A stretch of DNA of 11,779 nt from DATLHO01 sp035539855. Lineage in GTDB: Bacteria > Bacteroidota > Ignavibacteria > OLB7. The stretch covers positions 1-11,779 of the forward strand of contig DATLHO010000101.1 in assembly GCA_035539855.1 (NCBI GenBank). The letters are read 5' to 3'. Made by a program: the position numbers and the translations under genes. A model generated the notes under the pieces. That model was not told where the DNA came from. It searched no databases and saw only the letters and a program-made list of their open reading frames with translations. Positions 7,024 through 11,779 of this stretch are shown here, piece after piece (within the stretch, counting starts at the first letter, position 1; each line of letters opens with the position of its first letter).

Positions 7024-7156
7024 GCCCACGGCGTTGCCGTGGGCTGGAAAAGGTGAGCCCCAAGGGCTCGCATCAAGGCACGGTTCGGACGAGGGCGGGA
7101 AACGCATTTGCGGGCCCGGAAGCACATCTCATCCAGCCCACGGTATCGCCGTGGGT
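7020..7156. repeat. REP-like hairpin cluster
   Basis: Hairpin 1 (7020-7047): CCAG, a bulged G, CCCACGGC, loop GTT, GCCGTGGG, CTGG, giving 12 pairs. Hairpin 2 (7055-7069): GAGCCC, loop CAA, GGGCTC. A short CGCA-TT-TGCG (7103-7112) overlaps a CGGGCCCG palindrome (7111-7118). Hairpin 3 (7137-7155): CCCACGG, loop TATCG, CCGTGGG, repeats the arms of hairpin 1 with a different loop and is also preceded by CCAG. Two copies of the same stem bracketing other structure resemble a composite REP/BIME-type element. The REP label is an inference from architecture. Confidence 0.6.
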
Positions 7157-7193
7157 GCGACGAATCGCCCCGCCGGTCGCCAATGCGGCTCGC

Positions 7194-7274
7194 GATGCGG
7201 TCGTCGCCGCCGCGATTGGCGATGCGGTCGTCGTCATCGCCGTTGCCTCTGCGGTCGTCGCCATCGCGGGCGCG
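7194..7274. repeat. Three tandem 27-base repeats
   Basis: Units 7194-7220, 7221-7247 and 7248-7274 all contain TGCGGTCGTCG at the same position, and the rest of the unit is less conserved. The GCGGTCGTC core also appears, inverted, in copy 2 of the upstream 34-base array (complement of GACGACCGC), so the two arrays may share a binding core or ancestry. The 27-base period would encode nine-residue repeats, but no frame through it has a credible start or protein context. Confidence 0.6.
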
Positions 7275-7345
7275 AGTTTGTTATCTTCCACCTCCACTCG
7301 CACGAAGCCCACACCCCGGGTTCGCAAGACGGTTTCCCCTCTCGG

Positions 7346-7393
7346 CCGGCACCCGTTGCCGGACGAGTCGATTGCGTCCCCCCACAACGCAAT
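7346..7393. repeat. Two adjacent hairpins
   Basis: CCGGCA (7346-7351), loop CCCGT, TGCCGG (7357-7362) is followed by ATTGCGT (7371-7377), a 9-base C-rich loop, and ACGCAAT (7387-7393). Both stems are perfect. They continue the structured character of this block towards the gene at 7550. Confidence 0.5.
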
Positions 7394-7445
7394 GGCGTTT
7401 CCCCCCATTCATCGGATCTCTACTCGATCGGATGTCGATTCCGCT

Positions 7446-7463
7446 CTGCGGTCCAGGCCGCAG
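7446..7463. repeat. Hairpin upstream of the first dual-HTH gene
   Basis: CTGCGG, loop TCCAGG, CCGCAG is a perfect 6-bp GC stem about 87 bases before the ATG at 7550. It would lie in the leader if transcription starts upstream of it, and could act as an attenuator or a transcript-end structure. No T-run follows. Confidence 0.4.
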
Positions 7464-7498
7464 GGGGCTCGCGTCGCCCGGCTCCTCCGTCGGACGAC

Positions 7499-7519
7499 TG
7501 CGTAGCGATTGCGTAGCGA
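7499..7519. promoter_or_regulatory. Phased direct repeat TGCGTAGCGA x2 before the regulator gene
   Basis: TGCGTAGCGA at 7499-7508 and 7510-7519 repeats with an 11-base period, 31-51 bases before the ATG at 7550. The core (CGTAG) and period match the TACGTAGT pair at 1965-1983. A reverse-oriented TGCGTAG (CTACGCA, 9413-9419) lies 29 bases before the paralogous gene at 9448. It is a candidate operator, possibly for autoregulation. No binding is shown. Confidence 0.45.
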
Positions 7520-7549
7520 CTGGAAACCTCCTCATACCGTTCTTCGGAC

Positions 7550-8560
7550 ATGGCACGACACCGAACTACTTCGGTCCGCGAAAGCCGGACCGACCTCGAC
7601 CGGCTCGTCGAGCGCTACGGCGGCACGAGCCGCGAGCCGCGCATTCGGATGCTCCTCGCGATGCACGACGATCCCACCGTTCCGCTCAAGGGTCTCGCGG
7701 GTCCGCTTGGAGTGAGCCTCCGCCAGATCGAGCGATGGTGGAGCGATTACTCGAACGGAGGCCTCGACCGTCTGCTGCACGGGCAGGCCGGCGCGGACTG
7801 CACGACGACGTCTCCGTCGCATCATCGCGAGGCTGCTCAGGCGAGGCCCGATGCCGCGCTGCTTCGGTTCCTCAACGCGATGCCGACGACGGACGATCCC
7901 GATCTGTGGCTTGCACAGTTCCACGCGAGTCTCAAGGCGCTGCTGCACGGCGTCGACTTCCTCGTGCTCAACGTCGCGCAGACCGCGGCGGTGCGCGGCG
8001 TCGACTCGGGCACGGCGATGTTGAGCCGCCAGCATGAGTCGAACGGTGTCGGCGGCAAGCGCTCGGCGCTCGTCGACACGTTCCGAACGACGCAGACGCC
8101 GGGCGAGGTCACCGTCGCGCAGGCGCTCAAGCGCGGGATCTCCGCCACGCATTATCAGAAGCCGCACGTGGTCGACTACTACATCGCCGGCGACCACTAC
8201 GTCGGCACGATCATCCTCTGGCGCGAGCGGAGCGCCGGCTCGCCGATACCCGCGACGACGATCGATCTGCTCGATTCGCTCCACGGCTTCATCGCGTTCG
8301 CCTTCTCGGATTGCCTGAAGCGCCGCCAGGCCTCAGACCCGACGCTGAGCTATTTCCACGACGCGATCGAGCGGACGGCGGAGCGCATCAACCTGCGGCA
8401 GCGGGAGCTCGAGGTCTTCGTGCTGAAGCTCGTCGGTCTGTCGCAGCGCGAGATCGCCGAGCGCCTGCACATCACCGAGTGCGCCGTCGCGAAGCGCGCC
8501 GCACGACTCTACCGCAAGGCGGGCACCCGCAATCTGCTCGAGCTGCTGACGCCACTGTAG
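7550..8560 (+). CDS. Dual helix-turn-helix regulator: transposase-like N-terminal HTH, sensor-like middle, LuxR C-terminal HTH
   Basis: The protein has 336 residues. Residues about 17-76 (RLVERYGGTSREPRIRMLLA, then GLAGPLGVSLRQIERWWSDY, then SNGGLDRLL) match the homeodomain-like HTH common at the start of IS630-type transposases (RWW..Y...GL..LL). Residues about 100-255 are a mixed region starting LLRFLNAMPTTDD and ending PHVVDYYIAGDHYVGTIILW, SPIPATTIDLLDSL and FAFSDCLKRR. It looks like a GAF/PAS-type sensor but has no ligand motif I can name. Residues about 280-332 (LRQRELEVFVLKLVGLSQRE, IAERLHITECAVAKRAARLY, RKAGT) are a LuxR-type HTH. No catalytic transposase domain or receiver is present. 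It is a clear paralogue of the gene at 9448. No Shine-Dalgarno is obvious. The likely role is a transcription regulator, perhaps of itself or of the secreted gene that follows. Confidence 0.9.
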   Translation: MARHRTTSVRESRTDLDRLVERYGGTSREPRIRMLLAMHDDPTVPLKGLAGPLGVSLRQIERWWSDYSNGGLDRLLHGQAGADCTTTSPSHHREAAQARPDAALLRFLNAMPTTDDPDLWLAQFHASLKALLHGVDFLVLNVAQTAAVRGVDSGTAMLSRQHESNGVGGKRSALVDTFRTTQTPGEVTVAQALKRGISATHYQKPHVVDYYIAGDHYVGTIILWRERSAGSPIPATTIDLLDSLHGFIAFAFSDCLKRRQASDPTLSYFHDAIERTAERINLRQRELEVFVLKLVGLSQREIAERLHITECAVAKRAARLYRKAGTRNLLELLTPL

Positions 8561-8578
8561 ACGATTCATCGGCCGGAT

Positions 8579-8621
8579 ACGACGACGGCGCGGGGTCCCG
8601 GTGACCTCGCGCCGTCGTCGT
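8579..8621 (+). terminator. Long GC hairpin after the first dual-HTH gene
   Basis: ACGACGACGGCGCG (8579-8592) pairs perfectly with CGCGCCGTCGTCGT (8608-8621). A G-T pair and GGTC/GACC then close a 5-base loop (CCGGT), giving about 19 pairs. It starts 19 bases after the stop at 8560. This is the strongest hairpin in the window by length and would separate the regulator from the secreted gene at 8777. The following TTGAGGGG is not a real U-tract. Confidence 0.65.
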
Positions 8622-8628
8622 TGAGGGG

Positions 8629-8646
8629 CATTCCCGCCATTCCCGC
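8629..8646. repeat. CATTCCCGC direct duplication
   Basis: CATTCCCGC occurs twice with no gap (8629-8637 and 8638-8646), just after the long hairpin. It could be a small tandem slip or a half-site pair in the upstream region of the secreted gene. Confidence 0.35.
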
Positions 8647-8704
8647 CAGCCCGATGTCCGCAAACGTATACCTCCGCACCCTAGTCCCCAGCCCGCACCC
8701 CGCC

Positions 8705-8712
8705 TAGCTTTC
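8705..8712 (+). promoter_or_regulatory. Weak FCB-type -7-like element TAGCTTTC
   Basis: TAGCTTTC differs by one base from the TAnnTTTG -7 element known in Bacteroidota. It lies 64 bases before the ATG at 8777, downstream of the hairpin, which is a plausible distance. No convincing -33 element is seen, so this is only a suggestion. Confidence 0.2.
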
Positions 8713-8776
8713 ACTCACCCAGACGGCGCTGCCGAGGCGTCGGACCCTCCTCCCGAAACATCAACCCCCGACCGCG

Positions 8777-9343
8777 ATGAAGAAGCCCATCCTTCTGACA
8801 TGGGCGGCGTGCGCCCTGTTCGCAACGAGCCTCTCGGCCCAGACCTCCGGAATCCCCGCTCCGTATGGGATCAACGACGCGACGCCGATCGACACCGTCA
8901 CGCAGACCTTCGAGTACAACGGCGCGTCGGGCAAGAAGGCGCAGCTGATCGTCACGACGATGATCTGGGGACGGTCCAGCGGCGGTATCGAGCTGTCGAT
9001 CGATGCGGGGGCGGTGAGCATCAGCGGTGACGTCGACCTCTTCACGACGATGGCGACGTCGGAGATCTACGACTTCATCGGCCGCAGCGCGGTCGACAGC
9101 GCGATCACGCTCGGCTATGCGACATGTCCGTCGAGCGGATCCGCCGGCACCGGGCTGACGCTTGCGAGCTGCGTGACGCGCTCCGGCGTCGCGTTCTCAG
9201 TGTCTGGAGCAAGCCTCGTTCGGCGAGCCTACAGCTATAGCTGCCCGTCGTCGGGCCGCACGATCACGCTGACGGGCGCAACCGGCACGACGACCTGCTC
9301 GGGCGGCGCCGATGCGACGACCGACGTCTCGGGCCTGCAGTAA
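8777..9343 (+). CDS. Small secreted protein with a duplicated cysteine motif
   Basis: The protein has 188 residues. MKKPILLTWAACALFATSLS followed by A-QT is a standard signal peptide with cleavage probably after residue 21. The mature protein is rich in Thr, Ser, Gly, Ile and Val and is likely all-beta. After cleavage four cysteines remain, in two similar units: Y-A-T-CPSSG...ASC (about 114-134) and YSYSCPSSG...TTTC (about 152-174). The two CPSSG motifs with one downstream Cys each suggest two disulfide-closed loops. No type IX sorting domain or lipobox is present, so the final location is the periplasm or outside by an unknown route. No Shine-Dalgarno is seen. The gene lies between two paralogous dual-HTH regulators in the same direction, which suggests it is their target. 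I do not recognise a family. Confidence 0.82.
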   Translation: MKKPILLTWAACALFATSLSAQTSGIPAPYGINDATPIDTVTQTFEYNGASGKKAQLIVTTMIWGRSSGGIELSIDAGAVSISGDVDLFTTMATSEIYDFIGRSAVDSAITLGYATCPSSGSAGTGLTLASCVTRSGVAFSVSGASLVRRAYSYSCPSSGRTITLTGATGTTTCSGGADATTDVSGLQ

Positions 9344-9358
9344 CTGTCCCCAGCAGTA

Positions 9359-9373
9359 CTGCCCCTGCGGCAG
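9359..9373 (+). terminator. Hairpin after the secreted Cys-motif gene
   Basis: CTGCC-CCTGC-GGCAG begins 15 bases after the stop. Outer AGT (9355-9357) and ACT (9374-9376) can extend the stem past one bulged A. No T-run follows. It is a possible transcript end between the secreted gene and the second regulator. Confidence 0.35.
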
Positions 9374-9434
9374 ACTACTCCTCAACAGGACGCTTCAGTA
9401 GACCATCGCGGGCTACGCACCACAGTACGACGTC

Positions 9435-9440
9435 GGAGGA
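9435..9440 (+). promoter_or_regulatory. Ribosome binding site GGAGGA for the second dual-HTH gene
   Basis: GGAGGA lies 7 bases before the ATG at 9448, an ideal spacing, and fixes that start. The paralogue at 7550 lacks such a site, so the pair may be translated at different levels. Confidence 0.7.
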
Positions 9441-9447
9441 ACGACCA

Positions 9448-10476
9448 ATGGCACGCAAACGAGACGGGCTCGTGCGCGAGCGTCCGGAGGAGCTCGAGGC
9501 GCTCCTTGCCGGCTGCGACGAGCCGGAGATACGAACACGCGCGCGCATGCTCCTCGAGATGCAGCGCGCACCAGGACTGACCTATGCCACGCTCGCACAA
9601 CGCGTGGGGCGCAACGAGCGAACGTGCAGGCGTTGGTGGTCGGCGTATCGGGAAGCGGGACTCGAGAGCCTTCTCGGCCGACGCGCAGGCGATGCGGAGA
9701 CGCGCACGTCGTACGGCCCTCGCGAGATCGAACGGGAATCCCCGATGATCTCCGGGCGCTTCATGAAGTTCCTCAACTCGCTGCCGGTGTCGCTCGATAC
9801 GGCGGAGTGGGCGTTCCGACTTAAGGCGTGTCTCGAAGGGATACTCGACGGGGTCGACCGCGTCTCGATCGGTGTGGACCTGGGAAGCGAACTCGAGCGC
9901 CCCGGCGCGACGCGACCGTCGGTGATGGTGGCGAGCCATTTCGCGGAGGAGGGACGTCGCACGTCTGATGCGATCACGTCCGCGGCGATCCGTCGCAATC
10001 CCGGCGAGACTTTTATCGAGCAGATGATCGACGAGGGATTCCCGAGCGAAGAATACTGGCCTCCGCATCATTACGACTACTACCTGGACGGCCGGGAGTG
10101 GCTCGGCACCATCGTGCTCTGGCGTCGCCGACATCGCGATCCGATACCGCAGGCGACGCACGCGATGCTTCGGTCGCTGGAGCCGTTCATGGTCTTCCTC
10201 TTCACCGACTGCATCAGTCGCCGCCATCGTCGCGACCCGCAGTTGAAAGCGTTTCAGGACGTCGTCCATTCGATCGCGAACCGGATCCGATTGACGCCGC
10301 GGCAGCTCGAGGTTTTCTCGCTGCAGGTGCTCGGACGCAGCCGTCAGCAGATCGCGCGGCAGCTCGGCATCGTGCTCGGCACGCTCGACAAGCACATCGG
10401 CGAGATCCACCGCAAGGCGGGCACCGCCACGTACACCGAGCTGTTCGCGCGGTACTTCCGTCCGCTCGGCGAATAG
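9448..10476 (+). CDS. Second dual helix-turn-helix regulator, paralogue of the 7550 gene
   Basis: The protein has 342 residues and matches the first regulator along its length. Both begin MAR, have RMLL in the first helix and RWW..Y...GL..LL in the transposase-like HTH (here RRWWSAYREAGLESLLGRRA, about 61-80). Both have KFLNSLP/RFLNAMP at the start of the middle domain. Both share PPHHYDYYLDGREWLGTIVL-type and PIP..T...L.SL..F..F.FTDC sequence near residues 210-255. The LuxR-type HTH at about 285-337 (LTPRQLEVFSLQVLGRSRQQ, IARQLGIVLGTLDKHIGEIH, RKAGT) differs from its paralogue mainly in the recognition helix (VLGTLDKHIGEI versus TECAVAKRAARL). Different DNA targets are therefore likely. A strong GGAGGA fixes the start. 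No receiver or transposase catalytic residues are present. Confidence 0.92.
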   Translation: MARKRDGLVRERPEELEALLAGCDEPEIRTRARMLLEMQRAPGLTYATLAQRVGRNERTCRRWWSAYREAGLESLLGRRAGDAETRTSYGPREIERESPMISGRFMKFLNSLPVSLDTAEWAFRLKACLEGILDGVDRVSIGVDLGSELERPGATRPSVMVASHFAEEGRRTSDAITSAAIRRNPGETFIEQMIDEGFPSEEYWPPHHYDYYLDGREWLGTIVLWRRRHRDPIPQATHAMLRSLEPFMVFLFTDCISRRHRRDPQLKAFQDVVHSIANRIRLTPRQLEVFSLQVLGRSRQQIARQLGIVLGTLDKHIGEIHRKAGTATYTELFARYFRPLGE

Positions 10477-10828
10477 CGCTTACATCTCAGTTGCAGTCCC
10501 CCAACCCCGGGGTCGGCGTGCTCCGGCGCGTCGGCCCCACGTTGCGGCGACCGGACGACTCGTGCCGCTGACGGCTGCCCAATCCGACGAACAATGAATC
10601 CAACCGAAGTCGAACAACGAGCCCGCACGCCCCACTGCCGGATACATCCCGCCGACCGCACAACACCCTCGGTCTCGCAGTGCCGTATGGGACGTCGTGC
10701 GCGAACGAAGGGCACGCGTATCGCCTGGGTCGTCGGCGTGTGGCGCGTCGCGGACAGGGCTTGATCGACGACTCAACCTGGCGCGACTGCCCAACTCGAC
10801 CTCCTGCGGACGGTACCTCGTCGACATC
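10477..10828. other. Gene-free interval between convergent genes
   Basis: These 352 bases lie between the second dual-HTH gene (plus) and the membrane-anchored gene (minus). Short open frames on both strands have no plausible protein character. The only structure I note is the perfect palindrome ACCCCGGGGT (10504-10513), 28 bases after the stop, and a small GCCG-CTGA-CGGC hairpin near 10563-10574. No tRNA-like or tandem-repeat pattern is seen. Confidence 0.5.
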
Positions 10829-11395
10829 TCACGTCCCAACCTTCAGCTTCACCTCCGCCGCCAGCCGGTCGAGCTCTTCATCGAGCCGGTCGCTCACCTC
10901 GTTGCTGAAGCGATGGGCCAGGCTGTTCGTCTCCGGCGTGCCGAGGCTCTCGTCGCGTACGACCGAGGTGACCGCGGGATCGAGGTCGTCGACGACGTAG
11001 CGATAGAGCGCGACGAGGCGCTTGTAGGCGTCCTCGGAGACCAGTCGTCGCGCCGTGCTCGTCTGCACGCGGAGCGCGTGGAGCAGATCCCAGATCTTCT
11101 CCTCGTATCCCTTGGCGGCGAGAAGGAAGGCATCGCGGTCGCCTCGGTCGGCGTAGTAGACCACCTTCTTCGCGAGGTAGCGCCATTGCCAGAGCGTCTG
11201 CGAGAGTTCGTCGAGGAGCTTCGACTGCGCATCGATGATCCTGCCCTGGCGGGCGAGCGCGGCCTCGGCCTTCTTCAGGTCGAGCGCGCGCCGTTGATCG
11301 ATGCACTTGAGGACCCACGGGACGCCAAGGCCGGAGACGATCGCGGTGAGTGCGAGGAGGATGACTTTCTCGAAGAGCGATTGATCGAAGACCAT
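10829..11395 (-). CDS. Membrane-anchored helical/coiled-coil protein of unknown function
   Basis: The protein has 188 residues. Residues about 9-29 (EKVILLALTAIVSGLGVPWV, L) form one membrane segment. The rest is highly charged and helical. Residues 34-75 (QRRALDLKKAEAALARQGRI, IDAQSKLLDELSQTLWQWRY) look like a coiled coil, and the C-terminus (SNEVSDRLDEELDRLAAEVK) is again strongly heptad-like. The topology is probably a short N-terminal anchor with a cytoplasmic helical bundle. No enzyme motif is visible. There is no clear Shine-Dalgarno. The gene starts 39 bases after the end of the upstream secreted-protein gene on the same strand, so the two are probably co-transcribed. I do not recognise the family. 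Confidence 0.82.
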   Translation of the reverse strand: MVFDQSLFEKVILLALTAIVSGLGVPWVLKCIDQRRALDLKKAEAALARQGRIIDAQSKLLDELSQTLWQWRYLAKKVVYYADRGDRDAFLLAAKGYEEKIWDLLHALRVQTSTARRLVSEDAYKRLVALYRYVVDDLDPAVTSVVRDESLGTPETNSLAHRFSNEVSDRLDEELDRLAAEVKLKVGT

Positions 11396-11434
11396 GAAGT
11401 CGCACGTGTTCGACGAGGTGGTTGGACGATCGCC

Positions 11435-11779
11435 TCAGCGAGTGACGACCATGTTGGCGGTGCGCACGACCTTGCCGAGGGTCATCCGGCAGAGGTACGC
11501 GCCGCTGGGCGCGGGCGCTCCGTCGGCGCCGCTGCCGTCCCACGTGACCGTGTGCAGTCCCGCGGGGCGCTCCTCGTCGAGCAGTCGCGCCACGAGTCGT
11601 CCGTCGAGCGCGTAGATCGCGATCTCGAGGCGGCCGGAGGCGGCGGTCACGATCTCGATCGCCGCGGTTCCGGTGGTCGGCTCGTACGGGTTCGGGACGA
11701 TGCGGTCGATCCTCGTCGATTGAACCTGCACGGGATCGCCGGCCTGCGCGGAGTGCGCCGGCTCGCTCATCGAGAAGCC
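11435..11779 (-). CDS. C-terminal end of a secreted/surface protein with FlgD-like/type IX sorting domain, 5' end outside window
   Basis: The frame is open to the right edge, and the Met at 11770 is followed by hydrophilic linker sequence rather than a signal peptide. It is therefore probably internal and only the tail of a larger protein is seen. The visible part runs from a Gln/Ser-rich linker into IDRIVPNPYEPTTG, IEIVTAASGRLEIAIYALDG, RPAGLHTVTWDGSGADG, APAPSGAYLCRM and ANMVVTR. This is the layout of the FlgD-like Ig/type IX C-terminal domain (PNP, A..DG.LV..L, G.H.V.WDG.D..G...PSG.Y). The domain would direct the protein through the outer membrane or to the surface. The gene leads into the 188-residue membrane protein 39 bases later. 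Confidence 0.82.
   Translation of the reverse strand, partial: GFSMSEPAHSAQAGDPVQVQSTRIDRIVPNPYEPTTGTAAIEIVTAASGRLEIAIYALDGRLVARLLDEERPAGLHTVTWDGSGADGAPAPSGAYLCRMTLGKVVRTANMVVTR

Larger units (their letters stand above)
6734..7549. other. Gene-free, repeat- and hairpin-rich block between two HTH genes
   Basis: These 816 bases separate the small LuxR-type gene (minus) from the dual-HTH gene at 7550 (plus), so they form a divergent upstream region far longer than any other gap here. Long open frames exist on both strands, but their predicted proteins are Arg/Ser/Pro- or Ala/Val-rich and follow the repeats. The 34-35-base period is not a multiple of three, so repeated units change frame. I therefore call no gene. 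The content, in order, is a seven-copy tandem array (6785-7023), a hairpin cluster (7020-7156), a 27-base triplicate (7194-7274), three more hairpins (7346-7463) and a phased direct repeat (7499-7519). Confidence 0.65.

Noticed and set aside
6834..7505. 223-residue frame through the repeat block
   Set aside because: It crosses arrays with a period not divisible by three, has no domain-like pattern and no ribosome site, and competing frames of equal length exist on both strands.
7108..8037. 309-residue frame overlapping the first dual-HTH gene
   Set aside because: Arg/Ser/Pro-rich. It overlaps about 490 bases of a gene with a clear protein family pattern in another frame.
7550..10476. Transposases or an insertion sequence, because of the transposase-like N-terminal HTH
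   Set aside because: No DDE catalytic domain, no terminal inverted repeats and no target duplication found. The C-termini are LuxR HTH domains, so regulators fit better.
10480..10839. 119-residue minus-strand frame in the 10.5-10.8 kb gap
   Set aside because: Arg/Ser/Gly-rich with no hydrophobic core pattern, no ribosome site, and overlapping frames of similar quality on the other strand.

Overview
ORGANISM. The window is strongly GC-rich (judged by eye, not computed). Two protein C-termini look like type IX secretion (Por) sorting domains, or the related FlgD-like beta-sandwich: the 698-residue-class protein ending at 4146 and the partial protein ending at 11435 on the minus strand. Few starts have a good Shine-Dalgarno. 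Together these suggest a high-GC member of the FCB group (Bacteroidota/Chlorobi/Kapabacteria/Rhodothermota-like, or an uncultured relative). I cannot name a genus. No rRNA, tRNA, complete insertion sequence or CRISPR array was found.

LAYOUT. 2-1951 (+): C-terminal two thirds of an SF2 helicase with a DUF3427-type C-terminus, cut by the left edge. 2107-4146 (+): large secreted protein with a type IX-type sorting domain. 4205-4588 (+): small membrane-anchored protein with less GC-rich codons. 4739-5890 (-): unrecognised 383-residue protein, divergent from 6024-6311 (+), a 95-residue three-helix membrane protein. 6491-6733 (-): orphan LuxR-type helix-turn-helix (HTH). 6734-7549: an approximately 0.8-kb block without a convincing gene, packed with repeats and hairpins. 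7550-8560 (+) and 9448-10476 (+): two paralogous regulators, each with a transposase-like HTH at the N-terminus and a LuxR HTH at the C-terminus. They flank 8777-9343 (+), a small secreted protein with a repeated cysteine motif. 10477-10828: no gene seen. 10829-11395 (-): membrane-anchored helical protein, 39 bases downstream of 11435-11779 (-), the tail of a secreted or surface protein cut by the right edge.

HOW IT MAY WORK TOGETHER. The most coherent unit is 6.4-10.5 kb: three LuxR-type HTH proteins, a structured repeat block, and a secreted Cys-repeat protein held between two paralogous regulators. My reading (inference) is a locally regulated surface or secreted trait. The most unusual signal in the sequence is a seven-copy tandem repeat of 34-35 bases (6785-7023). 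Six copies keep a 5-bp stem around a 6-base loop, including one copy with a compensatory double change and one with a G.U-type change. This suggests the structure, rather than the exact sequence, is being kept.
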